The translations under genes and the position numbers were made by a program. This document shows, piece after piece, positions 12,626-26,100 of a stretch of DNA of 64,000 nt. Numbering within the stretch: the first letter of the stretch is position 1; each line of letters begins with the position of its first letter. The stretch is from Rhyacichthys aspro (lineage: Eukaryota > Chordata > Actinopteri > Gobiiformes > Rhyacichthyidae), in contig CM072161.1 in the NCBI GenBank assembly GCA_036850595.1, positions 9,445,905 through 9,509,904 on the forward strand. Reading direction: 5' to 3'. The notes below the pieces were generated by a model. The model was given only the letters and a program-made list of their open reading frames with translations. It had not been told where the DNA came from and did not search any database.

Positions 12626-15600
12626 ATGTCCAGTAGCTCGGGCTACCCCCCAAGCCAGGGGGGCTTCAGCAGTGAGCAAAACCGATACCCACCACACACT
12701 GTCCAGTACAGCTTCAGCGCCAGCCGCCACCAACAGGTACAGCTCTACTCATACAATATTCAGAATATTATTGGATATACTGGTCTGAAAAAAGCCTGCC
12801 ATACATGTACACTTCTGTTAGTAAAATGGGTCTGAAATACCTTCATAGCGATTTCCACTAAATAGAAATCATTTAAGTAGGCCAGGCGTTGTGTGATGCT
12901 TCATTTCTTTCATTGTCTTTCTAATAATTTAAAAAGTACATTTGTAGAAAATATAGAGAATCCCAAATTTTGTATGGCAAAAAAACAAGTGGACAGGCAA
13001 CAGATCTATTTTATTCGGATAAATGCTTGTACACATTTGCATTTCTGTTTGAATCATTGGCCAGTTGTATAATGTTTGTTAGCTTTTTGGGTGACAGACT
13101 TCGTAGAAGCTTCTTTTCATGGAAAACTTTCAGTGGCTAATTTCTGAGCATTTGAATTGTTTGCTTACATCTAGGACAAAATGGAAGTTTGTAAATATTT
13201 CCTGTAACTGGTTTTGCTTACTCAGATTTATTTGGAGGTCATACTGCTCTGATAATACTTTCTTTATCATTCATCCCTAAAATGTCAAATATCACATACA
13301 TGAAAAAACTTCATAGTTCCTTGAGCAGGAAGGATGTTCCATGGAGGAGGTTAATGAACCAGAAGCAGACCAAGTCAGTACATTCTGAAAGAACTGTAAA
13401 GTCTTTCTCATAATTGAGCTGAATGGGCAGGAGACCCTTGACAAAAATATAACCAGTGGTTGTTGTTAAATGAGCAGCCACATTTTGATTGGCTCCATAG
13501 TAGATACTATAATCTTACTTATGAAATGTTTTTTTTTTCTTCTAACCAGGAGATGTGTGGCTCTCATATTGCCACAATGTTGATGTGATTATTTTATTGA
13601 GTTTTTTCTGTTGTGTCCCTTGTGCCCTCAGGAGTTCACCGTCCCGGACTATCGGGCTCACATGCAAGATGCACAGGGTCGTCGGAGACCATCGCTACTG
13701 TCTGAATTCCACCCTGGAGCCGAACGGTAAGGGCTGTGCCTGCGTTGTAAAGCATACAGCTGAGTATATCTTACGATTTGAATATGTGTTTACGTGTTCT
13801 CACCAGGCCTCCAGAGAGACGCCATGCCTATGAACAGCAGTTTCCCTCTGTCACAACCCAGTCCGAACACGAGGCACTGGAAGCCAAGCGGCCGCGCATG
13901 GAGGCCGTCAGTGAAGCCCATATCTCCCGCAACCCATCAGCTGCGGGGGGTATTGTCCTACCAATGCCCCATACAGTACAGGACAGCTTAAGAGCCACGG
14001 TTGAGGTCAAAAAGGTGTGTCTCCCCTTTATAAAAAGTCACTCTCTGCAATGTTTTTAAACCAGGACAGATTATTAGTAAATGCCAAGACCACATGAACG
14101 CAGCATTAGCCAGAGTGAATGTAAACTCAGACAAGAGCAGTTGACCAGTTATAATGCCTAATCAAGCTATGAGTGTACATCTATTCAGCTGTGCATTTAA
14201 ACAAAGTGACGATCTGAAGATTAATGAAATAATAGCCCCTTTTTCTCCTGATTCTTGTTGTTTTCTAGGAGTCTCAGTTTACTGTAAAAGTAGAGACGGC
14301 ATCACCAGGTGGGCCAAGCCTTCATCTGAGTGAAGACCAGGACACTTCTCCCTCCAAACTTTCCAAAGAGGAGCTGATTCAGAGTATGGACCGTGTGGAC
14401 AGAGAGATCGCTAAAGTGGAGCAGCAGATTTTCAAGCTGAAGAAAAAGCAGGTTGGTATCCTTTTGAATGCTTTTTGAGCCAGTTCCTAGTGTTAACGAG
14501 GAGGTGTTTGATAAATCAATAACCGACTCTTAAGTTTTGATCTCTGGTATACAAATTAAGGTTTTACCTGAACTTGTGCTTGTACCATATGTTGTACCCT
14601 ATGCATGCTTTGAATTAAGCATGAAGTAAATAGCTGAATCAGTGCTATACACCCTCGTCACATCTCCTCGGAGCAAAGGGTGGATTAACTTGCTTCTGAG
14701 CAGTTTTGCAGCTGCCTTTCTCTTTCTATCTCTTTTGGAATTCTGTCTCATTAGAAAGGAATGTAAGCTGAACTTGGCTCCTTCACTTTTTTAGTCTCCT
14801 TTTTTCTGTATTTATTTGTTGATTTGAAGTAATAAAATCCTTTTGGATGGATAAAAATGCGGTACACAAATAAGACACATGACACATGATATAAGACAAC
14901 ATCACATCACAAGCTAATATCCCATCTTGAGTGAGGAAAGCTTGGATTTCCAGCCCTTTATATTTGTTATGTATGAATATTTATTTGTTCATTCAAAAAG
15001 GCCTTATATCTGTATTTTTTGCCTGCAAGTAGTAAAAGGTTTTGTATTTCTGTTGTTTCTTAGCAACAATTGGAGGAGGAAGCAGCAAAGCCAGTGGAGC
15101 CAGAGAAGCCTGTGACCCCTCCCCCAGTCGAACACAAGCATCGCAGCATAGTCCAGATTATCTACGATGAGAACAGGGTTGGTTTTTTCTGCCATCATCT
15201 TCACTAGTCGTTGTTTTGTGCTTTAAATGAGTTGCGTAGAGGTAGTTGTTCAGTCCAAAAAACAATCTGACTCAAAGAACTTGGATGTATGTATGGTTGC
15301 CTATATATTCTCTTATTTAAAAGGAACTCAGTGAAGAGTATAGACAGGCCTGATTATGTGTGATTGAGGTAGACAAAAGAAAACTGGATGAGTGTGTGTT
15401 TAAAAGGTTACTGTAGTTCATGTCTGTCAGACTGTTGCTGAGCCACGCCTTCCTTTCCAGTCAGCTGTTAACCCTTTAGGTGGTAAAACTGTTGAAGCTC
15501 TCTGCACAGCATATAGTCCTGCAGCTTCAAATGCTTGTGATAGGGTAAAACTACTAAATACGAAAACAATTCATAATTTACATAACCCTTTTCCAGAAAA

Positions 15601-17134
15601 AAGCTGAAGAAGCCCACAAAATCCTGGAAGGCCTTGGTCCTAAAGTTGAGCTGGTGAGTAATTTAGAGGTTTATTGAACTCACACTCCAGGTTCAAGCTT
15701 TGGGATAGATAGATGTTTTGAATTCCTCACAAGTTAGATATTAGTGCTTGCCAAGTAGCTAATGATTAATTCACTAACTCTTCTCTGTTGTTTTTTCCTC
15801 AACATTTAGCCCCTGTACAATCAGCCGTCAGACACAAAAGTCTACCATGACAACATCAAGACGTAAGTATTTCAATGTATGTTTTACTGCCTACAATACA
15901 CACCTCATGGCACCTGTGGACGTTTTAAAGAACGTCTGCGTAACACAAGCATAACTCGTCACTTTAAATAGTAAGTCCCTGCAATGTAAGATTTGTGTAT
16001 CTCTCTAAAATGAAAAGTTCTGGAACCAGTGAATAAACGAGACACAACCCCACAAGCAGCATATTGCTCCACTTCCAGCCCTTTGCACAGCTACAAAGGA
16101 GAATTTACTCATCAGATATGATTTGAATGTACAGAGCGGCACTTGCACGACATCACTGGTTACACAGCAGACGCTTTTCTCCTGCACAAGGCGCAAAAAA
16201 ACTCAAGCCTCTTCAGGGGGTCACTGCCACACCAACCGTACTGTGCCATTCAGTGAGTCACAGTTACATTGCCCTACTGGCAGAAAGATACAGAATGTAT
16301 GTGAAAAGAAATGTTTGTCTCAGGAGGATTTAATGCAGGCGAGTGCTTGGAGTTGAAGGCCAGGTTGCCAGAGTGGAGCTTATCAGTGTGTGCCATGAGA
16401 GAGGCCCATCTGGCTCAGTCTTTTATCATGACAGAGATACTCAGACCTCTGTGTTCATTTTTGAGCCGGCTCCACTTTTGCCCCATTTTATACTTTCCAT
16501 ATAATGTTGCTATTATGTGCTGTTTTCTGGGACATTAAGGACTGTTGAGTACATCTTTATATGTGGCTGTTTTTTTTGGCACACCTTGCAAAATGTTTTC
16601 CCCACAGTAGAAAAATATAATTTTAGTTTTAATTTTTAATATAGTTTTATTTGTTTAATTGAAAATGTTGTTCTCCTGCAGCAACCAAGTGATGAGGAAG
16701 AAGCTGATTCTCTTTTTTAAGAGACGGAATCACGCTCGTAAGCAAAGGGTAAGTGTTCATCCGCTCAGGAGTGGCTAACTACATCTTCATGGTCAGCGTA
16801 AGTGTTAACTGTTCTGGAGTGGCATGACTGATCTAGAGTTATTTGTTTTTAATTATAATGGCTATGAAGTCCATTTATTAAGACCATGTGCAATGTGTGC
16901 AGAATATAACAAAATATAATATGACAAACGCACTGAATCTACGTGTCTATTGACCTTATACCTTTCAGTTGGCCAAGAGGTTGACTTCTAGTTGGCTCCA
17001 TTTTTAGTGAGAACTCCTCTTTTGGTCTTGGAATTGGTGATTGCTGCATCATCAAAAATATTTCAAAATAGAGCTGACTAAATAATCATGTTTTGTATTT
17101 TTGTTTTTGTAAGGTCACATACAGATAGACTTAG

Positions 17135-17191
<57 letters not shown>

Positions 17192-20100
17192 TTTTTTTTT
17201 AATGCAATGGTTCAGTGAGTTCTATGCTGCGCCCAGTCAGGGTCAGACGGACCTTTTGGACTCTGAACAATAGCAGAGTGCATATGGCTTAATGCCAAGA
17301 GGAAGGCAGATTGTTTGTCCCTCATTACAAATACTGGAAATACAGTTGCATTGTCCTCAATAAAGATCCCTTCCATCTCTTTACTAAACATTTTAACTCT
17401 TAACCCCACTACAATAAATGTTTTCTTCAAAAGCTGTTAAGAAATTGCTGGCTTGATCAGTAAACACATAGTTTGGTGGCTCACTGGGACATTGAACCTT
17501 TGAAAGACATTCAGTAGTTGCATAAAAAACTATGCCAGGACAGGAGTTTAAATTGGCCAACGTGATAGACACACACAAACAGTTCCTGAACAGCATGTAC
17601 TCTCTCAACCTCTCTATTACACTATTGACACACTTCTGCCACTTCTTTTTGACAGATTGAAAAGCCATCATACACACAACATCCAAAATAGATATTGTTG
17701 CAAGCTCTTTTATTTGATATTATACATACTTCACAGCAGAGCAGTCTAAAGTATATACATTTATGTTGGACAAAATGTATTTGTACATTTTCTTTGTTCC
17801 CCTAAATACATCGAAGTACTGTAGAAACAAAAGGCATTATAAGCTAAATCTACATTGGAATAAAACATTAGCTCATACAGTAGACTGTGCTCTCGGTACT
17901 TTAATGTATCATGAAATGTATGCTTTTGTTGTACATACAGGAACAGAAGATCTGCCAGCGCTATGATCAGCTGATGGAGGCTTGGGAGAAGAAGGTGGAG
18001 CGTATGGAAAACAACCCCAGACGAAAAGCCAAGGAGAGCAGAACGCGGGAGTACTATGAAAGGCAATTTCCTGAGATTCGCAAGCAAAGGGAGCAGCAGG
18101 AGCGATTTCAGAGGTAACTTAATGTTCACCCGTGTCTACTCATATAATGACAACATACTAAAGAGCTGTAGTTGGTTTAGCAGATATGTAGGTGTATGAT
18201 TAGTTCAGAGTTCTTCACACTTGTGTAAGGGGGTTGCCCTGAAGCCCAGTGTGTTTTTGTTTATACTGGAAGGGATGGAAGAAGATTAACTGTACTCATT
18301 TAGTTTGGCTTGCTTTTCAGGCAGCCATTTTCTCAACATTTCCAAAGCTGCACAACTGTGTTATATGAAGCATAAAGTATATTAAGTCATTTTAGTCAGC
18401 GTGTTGAGTCTAGCTGTGGTAGTGAGTGTACTTGCACTGGAATACCATCACATGTAAACTGGATGATTAATTGAGGTCCACCAGGCAACTGTTAACAAAA
18501 GATTTCACTGTGGCCCAGTCAGATCAGCTCACAGATTAATAATAATGTAAACTAGAGGACAAAAAACAGATTTTGTCTTTAGTGTTAATGTGGCCTATGT
18601 GGTGTGTAGTGGCCTACTTTGTGTAGTGAGCCTGTCTGGATGCCTCTGGGCATGGACAAAGACAAGGTCAGGGTCCAGAGTCTGGCTGTTCTTGTCCAGA
18701 TTTTAGTGAAAGTAAGGGTTTGCTTGTCAGCAATGTTTATGCCGAAAAAACAGACCATTAGGGAACAAGCAGGTTATAACCAGTCAGAAAATAATATAAC
18801 CTTGTTAATAAAATAAACATTGTATGTAGTTATTTACAAAGATTTCATTTGTATTTGTTTCTGGTGTTAAGCTTCAATGTTTAAATACCAAACAGGCTCA
18901 TTATCCTCATGTTTATAGCATAAAGGGCATTATTTTACAATATTTTCTATCAAAGTTCCTTTGTTAGGTTCTGGTTACACATACAGAAATATTTTTGCTC
19001 CTCCATTAAAAAATATGTCTGCCAACACTGGCAAAATGTCTCCATCCATATGGGGCCACTATTAATGCTCAAAACAAGTAGCTACTCCAGCTCTAGGAAA
19101 ATTAACTGAACTGTGGGTTAGTCTTATAATATGATGCAGTGTGATAAACATTATGCTTTGTGAGGTTACAAACTTATTATTCCAAACCTTTAAAATGGCC
19201 ACTGTTTATGGGGTTACCATACATATTTTTCGAAATGTATGTGTAGGTTAGAGGTTCTAATGCATCTTTATATGCTTCTTATTTTGCAATTAAATAATGT
19301 GTCCTTACTGTCTTGTAAAAGGGTTTAATTTTTTTTTTCTCGCAGGGTTGGGCAAAGAGGAACGGGCCTTTCTGCAACTATAGCTAGAAGCGAACATGAA
19401 ATTTCGGAAATTATAGATGGCCTTTCGGAGCAGGAAGTAGGTATCTTCTTGGAGTACATACACTACAAAAGAAAAAAAAGAAAAACAACAGGCGTGTTTA
19501 AAAGAATTAAGAGGTTGTGTATAATGTAATTTCATATTCTTACTAAGGTTTTAATTTTATTTTCCACATCAAGTGGGGATTAATAAGATACTTTGTGATG
19601 TGGCTGAACTAATGTTAATTTAGTTTAGTTATATGTTGTTGGTAACACACAGGGCTTTACCCTGCTGTCATCACACATGTTTTCCTTAATGTTTTATAGA
19701 ATAATGAGAAACAGATGAGACAGCTTTCAGTCATTCCTCCCATGATGTACGACTCTGAGCAGAGAAGAGTTAAGTTCATCAACATGAATGGCCTGATGGA
19801 TGACCCAATGAAAATCTATAAAGCCCGGCAATTTATGAATGTCTGGACTGAACATGAGAAAGAAATCTTTAAAGAAAAGTAAGCTCAGAGGCTTTTATTG
19901 TTTGATCACAATGTATCATGTGCGTGCAGTTTGGTGGATTACTTGCTTTCTTTTCAGGTTTGTTCAGCACCCCAAGAATTTTGGGCTGATTGCTTCCTAT
20001 CTGGAGAGAAAGGTAAGCAGCTGCCTTTAGTTTTATGAAATCATGATTGGAACTAACACTGCAGCATTAGAAGAAGAATTACTGCAATCTTAAAAACAGG

Positions 20101-23100
20101 GACTATTTGTTTTGTTTTTTTAATCTTTTCTACTGTATATATTTACGTTACTTTATTTTGTGTGGGCATTCAGTGTGTGGCAGACTGCGTTCTTTACTAT
20201 TACTTGACCAAGAAGAACAACAACTACAAGACACTGGTGAGACGTAACTATGGAAGAAGACGAAGGGGGAACCAGGTACGTTTATATCCACTACTAAACT
20301 TAAAATATGTAAAATTTTGGGTTGCATGATAAGAGCAAATATGTATGTATGTATGCGGATGCACATGAATTATCTTCTGCATGAACACTATCTTTGTGTG
20401 CTTTGTCCAGTGCAATAAAAACTTGTTTACCATTACCAAAGATTCATGAAAGTTGTCTGTTGTTTAGCACTTCTGACAAAGATGCCCTTTTTTCTCCTCT
20501 TGTTTTAGCACTTGTCTAAAAGCTGGTGTACATTTAGCGTAAATCGTGTAGAAAAGATTTAGAAAATGACAGAACTGATTGTGCTGTGCTATTGTTTTGT
20601 TATTGCTCAGAAGTTATTGTACTGTATGATGCTTAAAATGCAACAAATAAGCACTACACTGAAAAATGAAGAGGAAGCAAAGGCATAGAACCCTGACAAA
20701 GTCAGCACTGGCAGCTGTGTGCTTCTGTTTTTATTTTCCATTTCCTCTCCCTCTGGTCTTAATGTTAAACAGCGTGAGAGAGAAAGTCCCCCCTCAGTCA
20801 AAGCTCAGTTGGTACAGCCCAGCCATCTGACAGGCCCAAAAAACTCACTGTGCTGCTGTGAGTGCCAATCAAAGAGGAGCGCTCGGCAGGGATTACCTTG
20901 AGTGACCCTGCATAGATTAGTGTGTGCATGTGAGATGGACAATTCTTTGGGCGGCTTAAGCGGCCTGATGACACGCTTTCCCGGAATATGTGCGGCAGTG
21001 CCGTGGCCCAGCAGCCCTTCTAAGGAGCTCTGCTATGGTGCTGTCCTGCCCCTCTGCTGCTACCTTTACCGCTGCTATGGAAGTACTGGAGGTTAAACAC
21101 CAGTAGGCTGTGGCTCACAGCCCCCAAACACCTTTTTATGATCAGCAAATGAGCTTGAAGGTACGTCAGCAGATTTGAAAGTGGAAACTGTATTTTAGTT
21201 GACACAGTTGTTTAGATCTGTCCTGTGTCTTCCTGGTTTGGCCTTGTGGCGTATTTGCTTGAACTAGTTAAAAGTTGCACAATTTTTGAGGCTTGATGCA
21301 GTCAGCTCAGTTATTGAAAGCAGTTTGATCTAGAGCAGTTATAGTTTAACTTTGCAAGTCCGGTGGTCCTGTAGGGACATTAGACACAAGAGCATATGCT
21401 AAGATAGTGCTTTAAATTTTTTTTCGCAAAACATAGTTTCATTTCATTTGTAGTAGCTTATTTTAAGTCAGCAATGCCTCTGAATACAGTCATACAATGA
21501 GCTACTATTGTGTAAAATTTTATATTAAACACCTCAAATAAGTTGTAAGCATCTCTTTGTTCATTAAAATGATGCAGTTGTTTCATTTCTCTCTTCCTAA
21601 AATGAAATTATTGTGAGCCAAAGTAAAGTATTCTAACAGTGGCCTAAGCTCTGTGGTAGGAAAGGAAGATCAGCTTGTGGCTCTGTCATTTCCTGTCAAA
21701 CAGCCTGTGAATCAGCAAAAGAGGGGCGAAATTAAAACTCTCAAAATATTCAGGCCAGGTCAGGAAAGTGCTTCATTTAAAAACACTAAAGAACCACAGA
21801 ACCACAGGGCCTCATGGCTTTTGGAGAACATCTGTGTAGAGGCTGTTTACGCTGTGTGGGAGAAGAGGCAGGAATGCCACGGTTCCCTGACCACCTCTAA
21901 AACAAACACAAGCGCTCCCTTCACCTACAAGAGTAGCATTTTACAGACTGAAATACATAAGAAGTATAATGTGTCTCCAAAAATGTCTCTCAATTGTCTT
22001 GTGCCAAAAACTGCTTTGCAAACTGCTCCCAACAGGAAATGAGTCAAACATGACTTTGAGCAGATCCAATTGTGATGTGTTCTCTCTGCTTGCAACAGTA
22101 TAATACTCAGCAGGAGTTCATAAAAAATACATAATACAGTTAAATGTATTTTTTTACACCATTTTAGCATTAATTTTTGGTCATACTCTGGAGTGACTCC
22201 GTATCACTATCAGAAGAAGAAATGAGTAGACCGTTTATAGCAACAGCTTCTTCCGTTTGTCTACAGTTTAAGGGGCGTAAAGGGCATGAGCTGTGTCTGG
22301 GAAACATGAGATTAGCATCACATGCAGTGTTCTAATGCCAAAGATTTGATTTTGCTAGTCATGGAGCTCTCGCGAAGGAAATAAATCCTTTATATCACTG
22401 GCTGTCTCTTCTTTGCACTGTTTAGAGCTCCAACTAATTTTATATCTATCTGTGGGCTATGTAGGTTGACTGCATATGTTACCTGGTGTCTCCAGTTTTC
22501 TTCTGTAAGGTTGTCCAATAAAGAAGTTACTCATCTCTGATGCAGAGTTGCGTTATTATGTATAAATCCAGAGTCTCCATTTTTTTCCTTGAAGTCCTTC
22601 TCAGTGCTTGAGTCTTTATCTTTTGCCCTCACTATGGAGTGAAGCACATTCCTTGGCCCCATCTGGTACCAGCATGGGATGTTTGGCTTGGCATAGCCAG
22701 ACTTGTTCCAGCACAGCACTTTCATAGAACAGGCAGGAGGAAGCATTCTGTGGTGTACCGCGCCAACAGTGATGAGAAAGAATGTTGCTCTGTCCTCAAT
22801 CACTCTGAAAGAACTTTTTTGCATAACTAAGGGTTTCTACCTCTTTCTGTAGACATGACTAACTAAAACCACTTCTACCACTACTACAACTTAGCTACTT
22901 CAAAAGTGAGCTATACAGTTATAATAAGCCCTACTTTGCTGGTTCTGGCAGTGGGAATCCTCATTTTTAATGCTAGTGTATAACCATAATGCTCACAGTT
23001 TGATATTCTTGAACTAGTATCAGGCCAAAACCTCCAACAGGTGTTCAACTTCATTAACATGTGGTAAAGTTCAGTATATGTGTCACATTTTTACACTCTT

Positions 23101-26100
23101 AGGCCATCTCAGTGGCCTTTCAGTGGGTTAATTAACAACCACTTCCCTTCATTTTTCTTTTTATCTCATATAACTCAAGTGATTCATCTGTTTTATTCTT
23201 TAGCAAATCCCACGTCCTTCACAAGAAGACAAGTCTGACGACAAGAACGAAGAGGACAAATCAGAGAAGTCTGATAAAAAAGAGGACGAGGAGAAAAAGG
23301 ACGAGGAGGAGAAAGATGAGAAAGAGGATTCTAGGTAGGTCTAGGTTGTGTCATTTGTCACTACAATTAAAGGCACCCTCTGTTCTTATCATTCTTTAAA
23401 CAACAGACTACTTGTTAGTATGCTGATGAATGATATAGGTATTATAGGTTTGTATCAGGCTCAGTATAATCAGTAGTATTAAATGATGTGTTTATCTTCT
23501 TACTCCAAAGCTATGGGTTCAGAAATCTTAATTGTTTGGGTTCTGGCCTAACCTTTGAATATATTTGTTATGAGTTTCTGAAGAGTAAAGATTCTAGGGA
23601 AGGAAGCAGATTACAAATGGAGCCTATTATTATTATTATTGCTGAGTCAGATTTGAACAAATATTTGCCGTGAAAGCTCTGATTTCCCTCTTCCAAAACC
23701 ACAGGGACATTGGCAAGGACAAAGACAAGTGTGACGGTGGGGAGGACGAGGACGGAAAGGAGCAAAACACGCCGCGTGGCAGGAAGACTGCCAACAGCCA
23801 GGGTCGGCGTAAAGGAAGGATTACCACGCGCTCCATGGCCAATGAGGCTGCATCTGTGGCAGCCGAAGAAGCACCTCCCCCTGCCCCTGAGTCGGCCGTG
23901 CCAGATCCTTCACAGCTCTCTAAAGCTGATTCGGCGCAGAAGGCCATGAAGGAGCCTGCGAAATCACAGACTCCTGTATCTTCTGCGGATGCTAATAAAG
24001 GTGAAACGTCTTGCTGTTTCCTTTGGCTGGTTTTAACTCTAAAACACACTCTTGCATATTTGGCAAGTTAAATTGATTTCTTATACTTTGGATATTTGAC
24101 ATGTGATCCCAAATATCCAGTTTTCAACTGGGGGACAATTGAAACATTTTCCTTTTTTAAAATAAAGATGTTTTGTGTTTTATATTTAGCTTTTCAACTC
24201 TTTGTTTTTTGATGGAGCTGTCGTGTACTGCCATCCCCTCACTATCTTCTATGTAGTCCATCCATCACCATGGCAATGTACTGCTTTAGTGGTGCTGTTG
24301 TCATGGTTCGTCAGATCTGCACTTGTTCCACCCTCTGCCCTTTGAAGCTTGTTATTTTGACAGTGTCAGCTCAGGTTTTCAGGTATCTAAGTCCCAATGT
24401 TAAGCCTGTCGTAGCATTAATCTGTATCACTAATTCACGGCTCTGTTAGTGTGTTGTGCCACCTGCTCACTCCGCTCACTCTGCTCTCTCATAGTCTGAA
24501 TTACACAACGTCTGCCCATAATGTGATTAATTAACCTTCAGCACACCATGTCCCTCCATTCGGTCAACCCTTTGACATTTCAGGCCTACATTTTCAGTGC
24601 TTTAGAGTTTACATGGGGCTGTGTGTGTAACTCCCCTTAATAAATAGGTTTTTGCCATTGCATCTAAGTTGTTTGTCACAAGTTAAGTATCCTAGGTGCT
24701 AAAGGGTAGCTATCTGTCAGTCTTGCCCAGTTGACTTGGTGCCAGGGAACTTTAGGAAGCTGCTGAATCAGATGCACCAGAAGCATTGGAGTGATTTATG
24801 TATGTGTGTATGGGTTTGAGAAGATGACTGTATCGTTTGGTGTAATTTTGCACTGCAGACAGACAACCTATCCGTTTCCACTTTTTAGTTTGCTCAAAGA
24901 GCTGCATGAGATTAATGTCACATGTTGACTGTGGGAGTTGTGCCACAGGAGAAAGGAAGCCTACTCTAGTGGACATTTGTTTAACTAAGTGTAACAGACT
25001 GTGGGGCGAGGCGGGGACCTTTGGCTGGAGCCTTCTCAACAGTAAGAATTGATCTCCTCATCTTCGAGGTGGGTGGGTTGGGGGGGGTGGGCAAACCTCC
25101 CGTTAATGTCAAGGGTACATCTGCTGCTATATTAGTCCGAATGTTTACACTGTCTCATCGGGTGCCATGGAGGAGAGTGGGCTAGAGTTCACTTGGCCCA
25201 CTACGAACTAACTGTGCACTTGTGTTCTGTGAATTGTGCTGGGGGTGTGGACGTGTGAGTGTGTTTGTGTGTGTGTGGGAGATGTGCAGTGTCACAGCAG
25301 AAAGGGGAGGGCTTTTGGCTCGCCTAGCTGTGTGCGTCTGTCTATTTGTCTCCATCCAAGGCCATTTCCCAAAGAGGGAGGCACGGCTCTCAGCTCCTTC
25401 ACTGTCTGGCGCTGTATCAGCTGACCAAAGCCCTCCCCTTTGTGGATTAGAGAGGAGGAGGGTTTGTTCTGAGTAGCGGGGAAGGCGAAAGAGAGAGAGA
25501 ATGAGAAGAGAGAAACCTAGATCCAGGGAGTGTAAGTGAGGGAGCAGGTCTCGGCAGCCCCTGAATGTAAACAGATTATTAGATTAGTGGCCATGAGAAG
25601 GAGACGGCTGAAGGGAGAACTGTCACTCTCTCTGTATCTCGTTCCCTCCTTTTTGTGCTAATGGCGCTCTTGCTTATCTTTGTGTGATTTAGCTGGTTCT
25701 GGAGAAACCGGAGAAACTTCTCGCTGGACCGAGGAGGAGATGGAGATTGCCAAAAAAGGTAATGTTAGCAATTTTTTTTTCTGATCTTTTCTGATCCCTT
25801 TTCCTTCTCTCTTCATGTTGCTTTGCATGTTTCTGAGGTGGACACAGAGCAAGCCCACACTATTATACATAGAAACCGTCACAGACCCGTGAATCATTTA
25901 CAGTTCTCTTTTTCTTACTTGTTTTTGCTGGTTTCAAAAAGGATCTGTTAAGGCCATGAAGTAACAGAGCCTGACAGTTGTGTCTTCCACTGCAGATGAC
26001 TATCTATTATTCACATTCAGTGCTTATTTATATTTAAGTTTCATTTCAGTATTTTAAGTAGTTTCATGTGGCATTGAGTCTGCCTATTCATTCCCAGTTG

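Noticed and set aside
21653..22042. 129-codon frame in ncor1 intron 13
   Set aside because: No recognisable domain, no splice-site support and ordinary intron composition.
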